The notes under the pieces were generated by a model. It did not search any database and was not told the DNA's origin. It saw only the letters and a list, made by a program, of their open reading frames with translations. 64,000 nt of DNA from a virus. Positions 33,930 through 42,006 of this stretch are shown here, piece after piece. Where the stretch lies: IMG/VR virus record IMGVR_UViG_3300009508_000011, positions 62,001-126,000 of that record. One strand, 5' to 3'. Both the position numbers and the translations under genes were made by a program. The number at the start of each line of letters is the position of its first letter. Position 1 is the stretch's first letter.

Positions 33930-34670
33930 CTAAGAAGACTTACATCCCAGTCGGGTAGCTATGACAGTACTCTCCTGTAGGGTTGGCCATTTAAAGACAG
34001 TAGCTTCGAAGACTTCACTAAGGGGAACTCGTTTGGAACAGTAAGGTATACCGCTCTCAATATCCTGCTCCATTAGAAACGCAACTCCACCCGTATCATC
34101 ATACACCACTTTGAAAAATGCTGAGGGCATGACGTGAGGTTCATCCGCACTTGGTAAGGGAACCATCTCCTTAGAGTACAGAGGCCCTGCAATTACGTAT
34201 AGAGGACTATCGTACCTTACCGTGTCAGTAACCGCATCTTCTAAGTCTCGCCATATACCACGATTAAGAGTTTGGTGCTGGGGTACTATATTACTCAGGT
34301 AATCCAACTCTTGCCGATGGTGACTTCCAGAGTGTGCCCCTGCTGGTACAAGGTGTCCTTTGTCCGTACCTAAAGTAGCATTGGCCCCTTTATAATCAGA
34401 TACTTCTAAAGTTTGTTCTCTAGGTAAGTCTGGGTCAGAGCGAAAAGCTCTACCAGTTGGTGCACCGAAATTTGAAGGATTGACTTCATAAGCTACCCAA
34501 TTTGCAAATTTAGTATCTGGATTATTGGATAAAGCGTAGACATGGCGATATACCATGGTTGAACCTTCAGGGTTGGTTGGACATCCCTGAGGGCAATGTA
34601 CTGAGATTGTATCTGCCATAACTGGAAGAGACAAGCACAGGAACATTAGTACTGAAACTATAAATTTCAT
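33930..34670 (-). CDS. Secreted DNA/RNA non-specific endonuclease
   Basis: 246 residues. Signal peptide MKFIVSVLMFLCLSLPVMA, then the NUC1/Serratia-nuclease fold: the active-site block reads TDKGHLVPAG (102-111; DRGH in the family, His106 catalytic), followed by NIVPQHQTLNRGIWRDLE (127-144) with the metal-binding Asn136. Cysteines at the mature N-terminus and C-terminus may pair in the periplasm. It probably degrades nucleic acid outside the cytoplasm. The DRGH-to-DKGH change keeps the charge. Confidence 0.88.
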   Translation of the reverse strand: MKFIVSVLMFLCLSLPVMADTISVHCPQGCPTNPEGSTMVYRHVYALSNNPDTKFANWVAYEVNPSNFGAPTGRAFRSDPDLPREQTLEVSDYKGANATLGTDKGHLVPAGAHSGSHHRQELDYLSNIVPQHQTLNRGIWRDLEDAVTDTVRYDSPLYVIAGPLYSKEMVPLPSADEPHVMPSAFFKVVYDDTGGVAFLMEQDIESGIPYCSKRVPLSEVFEATVFKWPTLQESTVIATRLGCKSS

Positions 34671-34715
34671 TACATACTCCCTAAGTTAAAAGAACGTTAT
34701 TGTTCATAAATAGAA

Positions 34716-34741
34716 CAAAAATAAAGGAGTCCGGAGACTCC
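34716..34741 (-). terminator. Intrinsic terminator
   Basis: GGAGTC-TCCG-GACTCC (34726-34741) followed by TTTATTTTTG on the minus strand, after the gene ending at 34758. Confidence 0.85.
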
Positions 34742-34757
34742 AATAATAACTAGGTTT

Positions 34758-35123
34758 CTAAATTGGGGATGTTAATGTCTTACCGACCTGAGACCCTATA
34801 AATAAATTTAGGGCATAAATGAGATTATCTCGATAGGCGTTAATGTCACCTATCAATTTATCACGGTCGTTATTCAACATTACTGGAAGATGATTTAAAA
34901 TACCCATCTCCATACCGTCAGGGATAACGTAGAACACGGGATTACCGAATAGTTTAGGGTAACCTGCATCATCATCACCGTTCCAACGAGAACCTAACTG
35001 TAACGACCCTTCTGGATAAGCTTCACTTATATACCATCCAATAATGATTGAGTGGATACCGTTATCAAATAAGATTCTTACATCTTTCCATTTACTTGCT
35101 TTTACTTCAGTTGCTTGTGGCAT
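34758..35123 (-). CDS. Unknown 121-aa protein
   Basis: Starts MPQATEVKASKWKDV with an AGGAG ribosome-binding site. Beta-rich centre (IHSIIIGWYIS) and helical end. It forms a single-gene unit bounded by two strong terminators. Confidence 0.68.
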   Translation of the reverse strand: MPQATEVKASKWKDVRILFDNGIHSIIIGWYISEAYPEGSLQLGSRWNGDDDAGYPKLFGNPVFYVIPDGMEMGILNHLPVMLNNDRDKLIGDINAYRDNLIYALNLFIGSQVGKTLTSPI

Positions 35124-35193
35124 AATAGACTCCTAAGTCAAATAGCCTAAGAAACATTTTCTTTTATAGTGGACTGTTTCGATTACCCACTTA

Positions 35194-35221
35194 TAAAAAA
35201 ATAAAGGGAGCCGAAGCTCCC
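35194..35221 (-). terminator. Intrinsic terminator with GAAG-type loop
   Basis: GGGAGC-TTCG-GCTCCC on the minus strand (35206-35221), followed by TTTATTTTTTT. It ends the lipoprotein transcript after the three-way-junction element. Confidence 0.88.
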
Positions 35222-35234
35222 GATATTCAATAAA

Positions 35235-35317
35235 TGTAATTAAGCTCACCCAACTTACATAGGTTGGTACCTCGAACTCTGGTTATCCAGAGAACCTTGA
35301 GATAATGCTTAATTACA
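35235..35317 (-). ncRNA. Predicted three-way-junction RNA in the 3' UTR of the lipoprotein gene
   Basis: An 11-bp perfect closing stem (TGTAATTAAGC 35235-35245 with GCTTAATTACA 35307-35317) encloses two arms: 35250-35267 (CCAAC/GTTGG) and 35271-35301 (CTC/GAG outer, CTCTGG/CCAGAG inner, 4-base loop). It begins eight bases after the lipoprotein stop and is followed by a terminator. Being palindromic it can fold from either strand. It is not a tRNA. Its role could be mRNA stability, a 3'-derived small RNA or protein binding; none is shown. Confidence 0.5.
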
Positions 35318-35324
35318 CATTTAC

Positions 35325-36797
35325 TTAACAACCAGTTAGGCTGCCTGTACCACCAGACCAAGTACCACACTGTTTAGAGTATGTGCCATCTGGGTTATAA
35401 GTAGTAACTGTATATTCATCTTGCGAGTTGTGCATATGCACTTCTTGAGTAGCGTTCCAGAACTCTTCAGAGTCGTAACGGTTATCAATACGATACCATG
35501 AATCAGCATCGTAACCGTAGTCATCTTCGAAGCTAAGTGAAATGTGATTAAGGTTACTAGATAACCAACCACCACTAACCTGACTTGTATCCGCGCCAAT
35601 TAGTTCATTGTAACGGAATTCATTGTCTACGCCATAGCTATGGGCAGATTCTGTTTTAACCGTATCGCCATCACTGTAGAAAGTTTTGGTAATGAATTCT
35701 TGACTAAGATTATTTGCAACTCTGTCTACATCTATACATGTATTCCAATCGACGTCCAATGCTCCTGCAATGTTTGCTAGTGCATAACCAACTTCACCAT
35801 CGGATTCAGTATAGTATTCAGCTACTGTACAAACATTATTAACTAGGCTAACCGCCAGTTGAAACTCTAGACCATCGCGTATACTTGTACGTTGTTGATA
35901 CTTAGAAATTAAAGCACCTACCTTTTCCAAGTCGCTACTAACTTCGTTTGTTTGTTCCATCCAGTTACCTTCCGTATGTTTAACGTATTCTAAACGGTTC
36001 CATGTAGTATCTAGATAGTATTCAACATAAGCGTAACTTGCATCAGGATTAGCCTTTTCTACCACTAGAGTCTCCTCGTATGATTTAGCTAAGCCAGGTA
36101 CAAGAGATTGTGCAACACCATGAAGTTCTGTGTTAGCAGTAGATACGAAATCACTGTATAGTTCATCTACAGTAACATTGTAACGTTGTGCAACACGCTT
36201 TTCTTGGTCACGTAATCTTTGGTCTATTACTTTACGAAGTTCCTGCTCCTCTACAATAGAGGCGCACGATAGTTCCTTAGACTGCGCTGCTTGTAGTTCT
36301 TTCTCAACAACATTCCAGATTACTGTAGTAAGTGGCGTAACGTTAATTAAGTCAGTGTCAGTAGCAACGGCAAACGAAGGTGGATAAACTATCGTATAAG
36401 CTTCTTCGATTGGTGTATCAGGGAAATCAAGGTCAATGGCTCCAGCAGGTACATGAACAACCATTGGTACATATTGACCACAGTCTTCATGTTCCACAGG
36501 TACTTCCAACGTCCAGCTAGACGCCAAAGATGGGTCTTGACTATCTGATGGTTCTTTCGTAACTGTATTGGGCTCCCCATCATCCAGTTCACCATTAAAG
36601 TTTAAATCCATAAACATTGTGGCACCAACTAAGTAGCCGTCAATTGCCATACCGTGTATCTTAGTTAGTTCCGTCTTTGGAGGTGTAACAACCGATACTG
36701 GTGGTGTTTCTGTTTTGGTATCACTACCGCCACCGCCACATGCAACTAGAGTAGACATAGCGATAGTTAGTAAACTTGTTTTCATTAAAGATTTCAT
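35325..36797 (-). CDS. Large surface-type lipoprotein
   Basis: 490 residues. The lipobox LVAC, with Cys20 followed by GGGGSD, is typical of outer-membrane or surface lipoproteins in Vibrio, Shewanella and similar bacteria. An EF-hand-like calcium loop (DLNFNGELDDGE, about 64-75) and a Ser/Thr/Asp-rich body follow. It looks like a host gene acquired by the phage. Exposed on the infected cell, it could block receptors against superinfection; that is inference. An upstream AAAGGAA ribosome-binding site supports the ATG at 36797. Confidence 0.85.
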   Translation of the reverse strand: MKSLMKTSLLTIAMSTLVACGGGGSDTKTETPPVSVVTPPKTELTKIHGMAIDGYLVGATMFMDLNFNGELDDGEPNTVTKEPSDSQDPSLASSWTLEVPVEHEDCGQYVPMVVHVPAGAIDLDFPDTPIEEAYTIVYPPSFAVATDTDLINVTPLTTVIWNVVEKELQAAQSKELSCASIVEEQELRKVIDQRLRDQEKRVAQRYNVTVDELYSDFVSTANTELHGVAQSLVPGLAKSYEETLVVEKANPDASYAYVEYYLDTTWNRLEYVKHTEGNWMEQTNEVSSDLEKVGALISKYQQRTSIRDGLEFQLAVSLVNNVCTVAEYYTESDGEVGYALANIAGALDVDWNTCIDVDRVANNLSQEFITKTFYSDGDTVKTESAHSYGVDNEFRYNELIGADTSQVSGGWLSSNLNHISLSFEDDYGYDADSWYRIDNRYDSEEFWNATQEVHMHNSQDEYTVTTYNPDGTYSKQCGTWSGGTGSLTGC

Positions 36798-36911
36798 AAT
36801 CTTATTCCTTTCATTTAAAGAGTTATTAATTCAAAATTGGTTATGTTACTTTACTTAAGTAACTACTTCACCTTTAGAATATAGGTTTGAGTATCTTTGG
36901 AAACGACTTAT
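36798..36911 (-). promoter_or_regulatory. Lipoprotein upstream region
   Basis: AT-rich stretch with an inverted repeat GTTACTT/AAGTAAC (about 36845-36863), which may be an operator or part of a promoter. On the minus strand CTATGCCGTC stands at its upstream edge, after the hairpin of the 51-aa gene. Confidence 0.3.
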
Positions 36912-36946
36912 ATAGACGGCATAGAGGGGAGCCCTTACGGACTCCC
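36912..36946 (-). terminator. Hairpin followed by CTATGCCGTC
   Basis: GGGAG...CTCCC with inner CC/GG pairs (36927-36946), followed on the minus strand by CCTCTATGCCGTC. It lies after the 51-aa gene. Confidence 0.5.
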
Positions 36947-36962
36947 GACTACACGAAGTACA

Positions 36963-37118
36963 TTACTTCTGTTGCTGTCTACCAGCTTTGCCACCGCGAC
37001 CGCCTGAACCACCTTTGCTATTACCTGAGGTTTTAGCATTGGTCTTTCGTTTACGTATCGCGAAAACAACACCGCCGATAACGGCAGCTACGACAATATA
37101 CGGAATATATTGGTCCAT
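36963..37118 (-). CDS. Small single-span membrane protein with Gly-rich basic tail
   Basis: 51 residues with an AGGAG ribosome-binding site. One membrane helix (about 4-21, YIPYIVVAAVIGGVVFAI), then RKRKTNAKTSGNSKGGSGG and a basic end. N-out, C-in orientation would be expected. Function unknown. Confidence 0.68.
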   Translation of the reverse strand: MDQYIPYIVVAAVIGGVVFAIRKRKTNAKTSGNSKGGSGGRGGKAGRQQQK

Positions 37119-37144
37119 GATTTACTCCTAATCGATGGGTATCG

Positions 37145-37166
37145 TAAAAAGACCGAACGGTCTTTC
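37145..37166 (-). terminator. Intrinsic terminator
   Basis: AAAGACC-GTTC-GGTCTTT (37148-37165), T-rich on the minus strand, after the RadC-like gene. Confidence 0.72.
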
Positions 37167-37177
37167 ATACTATCTGT

Positions 37178-37672
37178 CTAAAGAAAGAGTTCTTTAAACC
37201 CTTGGAAACGCATCGAAAGAAAATCTGTACCTACAATATAATGGTCCACTAGAGCTATGTCTAATGGGGCCAGTACTTCCTTAACCTTTACAGTAAGGTC
37301 TATATCGTGTTGTGACGGCTTGGAATGTCTAAATGGGTGTGAGTGCACCAGTGCTATACTTACAGCTTTCTGCCTTAATGCTGACTCCACAATAGGTCTA
37401 CAATAAGCAGTAACTTTATCAACAGTACCGAAGAACAACTCTTCATAACTTATAACACGGTGTCCGTGTCCAAACAATATTACCCCAAATACTTCACGGT
37501 CATGTTTAGTCATTTTATATTCTAGGAACTGTTTGATATACTCAGGACCTTTAAGGTGTTCACCTTGAAGATTACGTACCCAAACTATACTAGCAGCACG
37601 CTCTAGTATTTCTTTGTTGGATAAATCCCGTATACGAAGTTCTGCTTCTTTTTGCTCTTCGGTATTAGACAT
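37178..37672 (-). CDS. RadC-like JAB/MPN-domain protein
   Basis: 164 residues. HSHPFRHSKPSQHD at 110-123 matches the RadC metal site (HxH-x7-S-x2-D) and its HNHPSG-type flanking block. The upstream region (FGVILFGHGHRVISYEELFF) corresponds to the strand before the site. The RadC family is common on mobile elements; its biochemical role is unsettled, with metalloprotease-like or nuclease functions proposed. The ATG lies two bases after the stop of the basic 59-aa gene. Confidence 0.85.
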   Translation of the reverse strand: MSNTEEQKEAELRIRDLSNKEILERAASIVWVRNLQGEHLKGPEYIKQFLEYKMTKHDREVFGVILFGHGHRVISYEELFFGTVDKVTAYCRPIVESALRQKAVSIALVHSHPFRHSKPSQHDIDLTVKVKEVLAPLDIALVDHYIVGTDFLSMRFQGFKELFL

Positions 37673-37674
37673 AA

Positions 37675-37854
37675 CTATTTCTTCTTACGTTGATTTTTCT
37701 TTCTAGCCTTTGCTTGGGCTTTACGCTTCTTACGACTAGCCGGTGTAGAACCAGTAGAACGAACATATTCACTTCTACGTGATTGTGAATTATAAGCATT
37801 GCTTGCAGCTAGACCTTCTGCCATTGCTAACATTAAACCTACATCTTTATTCAT
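37675..37854 (-). CDS. Very basic 59-aa protein
   Basis: Starts MNKDVGLMLAMAEGL with GGGAG upstream, and ends in a long Lys/Arg tail (SRKKRKAQAKARKKNQRKKK). The start overlaps the stop of the 374-aa gene by 8 bases. The tail suggests nucleic-acid binding. Not recognised. Confidence 0.7.
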   Translation of the reverse strand: MNKDVGLMLAMAEGLAASNAYNSQSRRSEYVRSTGSTPASRKKRKAQAKARKKNQRKKK

Positions 37855-38971
37855 TTGGTTCTCCCATTATATCTTTAACTGTATCGCCTTCTTTAACTTC
37901 AATGACATTAGGTGCATCTGGCCCAGTATCCGCAAAGAAGAAATTAGGTTGTGTGAAACCACGACCAATATCCGGCTGTACCTCTTCAGGTAGATTATCT
38001 TGAAAAGGACCAACATCAATGTGGATAAATGCTTTAGTGTTGCCCCTAATTGATATATTCTGTGGCTCAGGTATGTAGGTAGGGAAATACCTAGTCAATA
38101 ACTCTTCATCGGATAGTTGGTTTTCCTTTTCAATTACGAGTTTAGCCTTTGCCGATTCACTAGAGAATAGTTCATGTGCACGTTCCATAGTGGTTATGTC
38201 ATCATTAATCAATTGTCTAGTTTCAGGGTCGAACAGTACAGGCTTAACATCTTTCCAACTTTCTCTTGTGGATTCTTCACCAGCAAACATTGAAGAGTTT
38301 CTACGAGCACGATACTCATCAGACTCTTCCTTAGTTTCTCCACCAGCACGCCAGTTATCTTTAACATCATCATAATCACACAGACGCACTGCAATGACAT
38401 CATATTCAGAATGACAACCGTTCTCATTAGAGAACTTATCAGCATTCGGATAGCACATCTTTTCGATGGTTCCATCTTTCAACATGATATCATAAGCATC
38501 TTTAAAACGCCACGAGTTATACGCAACCCACACACCAAAGTCTTCTGGTCTATGTGTCCAATGGGTTAAGTCTTCCTTACCGCGAGGAGACCAGTCTATA
38601 CCTAACTCAGTTTGCTCACCACGTTTAATTGGTGGTACAAATGGTTTATGTACATACTCTTCTTCGACATTCGGTTTACTAGGTTTAGATTCAGGTGACT
38701 TAACCTTGGTAATTTTACCAATTAAAGCAGATAACCTTTGGTAATCATCAACGGTAACGATACCATCATAGTTATCACCAGCTATGGTCTTGACCTTTAA
38801 TCTGGCTGACCATTTACTATAAGTACCGCAAGACACACATACACAGTGATTACCTGGGATACTTACACATTCGTTAACTCCCTGAACGGTAACGCCCTTT
38901 TTAGTATTGATAATGTGTGGTGATTTACAGGAAGAACATACGTAAGATATTTTACCGCCTTTACTAAGCAT
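37847..38971 (-). CDS. Unknown 374-aa protein with N-terminal zinc ribbon
   Basis: ATG at 38971 chosen for the GGGAG eight bases upstream; a GTG three codons earlier is too close to it. N-terminal cysteines (YVCSSCKSPH near residue 12, and NHCVCVSCGTYSKW near 41-54) form a likely zinc ribbon. The rest is acidic, with no recognised domain. It overlaps the degenerate ATPase gene by 8 bases, so the two are coupled and may work together. Confidence 0.7.
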   Translation of the reverse strand: MLSKGGKISYVCSSCKSPHIINTKKGVTVQGVNECVSIPGNHCVCVSCGTYSKWSARLKVKTIAGDNYDGIVTVDDYQRLSALIGKITKVKSPESKPSKPNVEEEYVHKPFVPPIKRGEQTELGIDWSPRGKEDLTHWTHRPEDFGVWVAYNSWRFKDAYDIMLKDGTIEKMCYPNADKFSNENGCHSEYDVIAVRLCDYDDVKDNWRAGGETKEESDEYRARRNSSMFAGEESTRESWKDVKPVLFDPETRQLINDDITTMERAHELFSSESAKAKLVIEKENQLSDEELLTRYFPTYIPEPQNISIRGNTKAFIHIDVGPFQDNLPEEVQPDIGRGFTQPNFFFADTGPDAPNVIEVKEGDTVKDIMGEPNE

Positions 38972-39566
38972 TGTCTCCACTCCCTGACCATTGGTTTATA
39001 AAATCGGTTTCGGAATCAGGGGCACTTAATGAGGATTCGATTTTGTCCCACTGCTTAGGGTAATCCACCAAAGCCACTACGTTGAAATGGCCACCGTAGG
39101 TAGATATTTTGGATAAAGCCGAACGCTTATCCTTAGACTCTACCAATACAACCCTTACCTTACCATCCTGACGCATACTAGAGATAAGACTCTGACATTT
39201 AAGATGACTGAAGTCTTCGAAGATAACAACATCATACCCATCAACATCTGGTAGTTCACGCTCATGTACTATTTCAAGTCCATGACATCCAGTACGGGCA
39301 GAGCTATTTTCACGACCCATGTCCCTAATTCTCTTATCTCTAGTTACCAGTAACACACGTTGTTTAACAACTTTGTTTAAGAAATCCATAGCGATATGTG
39401 TAGCAGCCGTAAGTCCTGTTTGTCTAGGCGTTACCACTATTACGTTACCACCATTGACAATGGCATTAACTGCCATGTACTGCATCTTACTAGGTAACTT
39501 ATCGATATCGAACACTGTCTTAATTCTTTTATTACCTACGAATTCGTCAGTTTGATAATAAGGCAT
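38964..39566 (-). CDS. Degenerate terminase/helicase-like P-loop protein
   Basis: 200 residues. VIVVTPRQTGLTAATHIA (about 42-59) looks like the Walker A region of large terminases (PRQxGKS), but the essential Lys is Leu. VLLVTRDKRIRDM (about 70-82) follows as expected, and YDVVIFEDFSHL (about 111-122) is Walker B-like. There is no nuclease domain. It may bind nucleic acid or a partner without hydrolysing ATP. The true TerL is at 54138. Confidence 0.6.
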   Translation of the reverse strand: MPYYQTDEFVGNKRIKTVFDIDKLPSKMQYMAVNAIVNGGNVIVVTPRQTGLTAATHIAMDFLNKVVKQRVLLVTRDKRIRDMGRENSSARTGCHGLEIVHERELPDVDGYDVVIFEDFSHLKCQSLISSMRQDGKVRVVLVESKDKRSALSKISTYGGHFNVVALVDYPKQWDKIESSLSAPDSETDFINQWSGSGDNA

Positions 39567-39587
39567 TGTCGGGTTCCTTCTTTTATT

Positions 39588-39716
39588 TTAATAACATACA
39601 GCAAAGCCAATCATTAACATTAGCGATACTAAGAATACTCCAGCTATCTGTGCAGGCACGCACCCAGCTTTAGCATCTACAAAAATTCTACGTGTTCCAT
39701 TAAATAAAGAATACAT
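39588..39716 (-). CDS. Small single-span membrane protein
   Basis: 42 residues, AGGAG ribosome-binding site. Basic N-terminus (MYSLFNGTRRIFVDAKAG), then a membrane helix (about 24-41, AGVFLVSLMLMIGFAVC). Function unknown. Confidence 0.62.
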   Translation of the reverse strand: MYSLFNGTRRIFVDAKAGCVPAQIAGVFLVSLMLMIGFAVCY

Positions 39717-39728
39717 GTAATATTACTC

Positions 39729-40280
39729 CTACCACTTCTGTCCAGCAACGTACATAGCCTGATTGACTATGGTATCCTGTTGTTGGTCGGTATCGTGATT
39801 TATAAATTGTACATAAGGAGTCAGTGCTTGACTATAGTCTCCAGCAAATACTATTTCTCTAGTCTTTACCGAATAGTGTATTTCCCTAAGGGAATAATAA
39901 GGGATATTGCAGAACACTTCATTGAGTAACAGCTCTACCCCATACCACACCTTGTTAACTATATCCTCTACAACCTCACCGGTCAAAAAAGATACAGCCT
40001 TATACTGCACATAACTCCAACCATAGAAATCGTCTCCTACGTTACCCATCGCATCGCGAATTAACATGGAACGTCTAAGACACATTTCTAGTAAAGCTAC
40101 CATAACCTCATCTTCAGTACGGTTGACTGTAATGTGATTACTTAATAAATTCGGCAGAAAGTAAAGCGTCTCAATGACAACTCTCTTGCCATCGGACGCC
40201 TTTGATATTTCTTCCATCGAACCTATTGCTAGTTTCATGTTAGGGTCACTTATCTTGACCCTACAGTTTCTTACTCTCAT
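39729..40280 (-). CDS. Unknown 183-aa protein
   Basis: Starts MRVRNCRVKISDPNM after AGGGGA. Mixed alpha/beta; the centre has several aromatic residues (GDDFYGWSYVQYKAV). No domain recognised. Confidence 0.66.
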   Translation of the reverse strand: MRVRNCRVKISDPNMKLAIGSMEEISKASDGKRVVIETLYFLPNLLSNHITVNRTEDEVMVALLEMCLRRSMLIRDAMGNVGDDFYGWSYVQYKAVSFLTGEVVEDIVNKVWYGVELLLNEVFCNIPYYSLREIHYSVKTREIVFAGDYSQALTPYVQFINHDTDQQQDTIVNQAMYVAGQKW

Positions 40281-40294
40281 AGGTCCCCTAGATA

Positions 40295-41014
40295 CTACGG
40301 GTTATGGTTGGCCTGTAATACAGAGCGTTGAACAAACTTCATTGCTTCTTCTAGAGGCATTGATTCATATTCTTCAGTACTACTCAAATCGGAAGAGTAT
40401 GTCCACCCATCTAAAGCCAAACCAAGTTCAGTGTACTGAACAGCGCCAGTATTCTTATCTGGTTTAGAAGTAGGTATTAGAATAGATGCACCGTTAAGGG
40501 AAGGTTCAGCCCAAGGAAGTTCTGTAAAGTCCTTACGAACAAATACTTTCTTCTGTTGGAATAGCACAAACTCAACTGACTTCTTGTGGTCCCAGCTAGC
40601 AGATGCTTTTGTAATATCAGGCATTTGATAATCGGTAAAGAATTCATAGTTGGTACTAGTCGTCAATGACAACTTAAACACACGTTCGAATACGGGCATA
40701 CCTTGGATTATGTTACCTAGCATGTAACTAACATTTGCGGGTAAGGCTAACTCTTCACCTACTGGACGTAAATCCATGATGTCTTTTAACTCTACTTCCA
40801 CAACCCACATGGTACTGGTTCTATCCGGATGTTGTCCTGGTATATTGACAACTTCATCAAGATAACCAGTTAATACTGTTTTAGAACCGAACGGGTCTTC
40901 TATTCTACACTGCTCTCCTTCGTTACGTTTAAGTAACTCAGCAAAGGCTTTAGTTGTTACGCGGTCAAAGTTAAATAAAACCTTGTCCCCGTTGACTTCG
41001 TAATGGAATGACAT
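40295..41014 (-). CDS. Unknown 239-aa protein
   Basis: Starts MSFHYEVNGDKVLFN with an AAAAGGAG ribosome-binding site. Beta-rich N-terminal half, helical end. It follows the KdsD gene by 20 bases. No enzyme motif. Confidence 0.67.
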   Translation of the reverse strand: MSFHYEVNGDKVLFNFDRVTTKAFAELLKRNEGEQCRIEDPFGSKTVLTGYLDEVVNIPGQHPDRTSTMWVVEVELKDIMDLRPVGEELALPANVSYMLGNIIQGMPVFERVFKLSLTTSTNYEFFTDYQMPDITKASASWDHKKSVEFVLFQQKKVFVRKDFTELPWAEPSLNGASILIPTSKPDKNTGAVQYTELGLALDGWTYSSDLSSTEEYESMPLEEAMKFVQRSVLQANHNP

Positions 41015-41034
41015 AACTGCCCCTTCTCCTTTTA

Positions 41035-42006
41035 TTATTTTTGTACTACACCGACCACCGTATCATTTTCAGTAACGATTAATCGAGTAACTCTATTCGC
41101 TTCCATGATTTCCAAAGCCTCACCAAAGCGAGAACTTTTATCCACCGTTTTAGGGTGGGCCGTCATGAAATCAAATACTTCTGTACTAATGGGTTTACCA
41201 ACATTAGCCTGTAGACAGCGACGTAAGTCACCATCCGTGATGATACCTTCCAATCTATGGCGGTTACCAACCAGAGCCATGCCTAGTCTACCCCTACTAA
41301 TGTGCCACATGACATCAGCGAGTTCCATGTCCTTTGTAACAAAGGGCAAGTCTTCTGAGCGCATAACGTCTTCAACGCGACACAATAGTTTCTTACCAAG
41401 AGACCCACCGGGATGAAATCTTGCGAAGTCTTCCGGTTTAAAATCACGAGCATTCAATAGGGCTACCGTAATAGCGTCACCAAGGGCCATAGCAGCCGTT
41501 GTAGAGCTAGTTGGTGCCAATTGTAAAGGACAGGCCTCTGTAGTAACACCTGCTCTTAAACTGACTGTAGAGGCTTTGGCTAAAGTATTGTCGTGGTTCT
41601 TAGTAATTGAAATGATAACGTTACCATTATCTTCCAAGAAAGAAAGTAACTTAAGTACTTCCTCAGTCTCGCCAGAATTACTCAAGGCGAGAAATACGTC
41701 GTTGGGTTGCACCATACCTAAGTCACCATGAAAGGCTTCTCCGGGATGCATGAAGAACGATGGTGTTCCAGTAGATGCTAAACTAGCAGCTATCTTTTTA
41801 CCAACTATACCAGACTTACCCATACCACAAACAATTACACGGCCGTTTGTTTGTAGTATTTTACTAATAGCGGTAACGAAACTAACGGAGTCTTCACGTA
41901 GATTATCCGCTAATTCATTTAGGCCTTCTATCTCATTATAGATAGCATCTAAGCCATGTTTAACTGACTTAGTTAAATTACCACCCACTACTACTGGATT
42001 TATCAT
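41035..42006 (-). CDS. kdsD: D-arabinose 5-phosphate isomerase, KdsD/KpsF family
   Basis: 323 residues, close to E. coli KdsD (328). N-terminal SIS domain: GMGKSGIVGKKIAASLASTG (61-80), HPGEAFHGDLGM (87-98) with its conserved histidines, and LSNSGETEE (108-116). The FHPGGSLGK block (about 198-206) links to two CBS repeats (about 213-320), as in bacterial enzymes. It converts ribulose 5-phosphate to arabinose 5-phosphate, the first step toward Kdo. The ATG overlaps the KdsB stop by four bases (ATGA), indicating coupling. Confidence 0.93.
   Translation of the reverse strand: MINPVVVGGNLTKSVKHGLDAIYNEIEGLNELADNLREDSVSFVTAISKILQTNGRVIVCGMGKSGIVGKKIAASLASTGTPSFFMHPGEAFHGDLGMVQPNDVFLALSNSGETEEVLKLLSFLEDNGNVIISITKNHDNTLAKASTVSLRAGVTTEACPLQLAPTSSTTAAMALGDAITVALLNARDFKPEDFARFHPGGSLGKKLLCRVEDVMRSEDLPFVTKDMELADVMWHISRGRLGMALVGNRHRLEGIITDGDLRRCLQANVGKPISTEVFDFMTAHPKTVDKSSRFGEALEIMEANRVTRLIVTENDTVVGVVQK

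Noticed and set aside
35235-35317. Cloverleaf-like folding suggesting a tRNA
   Set aside because: Only two inner arms, 4-base and 8-base loops, an 11-bp closing stem, and no anticodon loop of seven bases.
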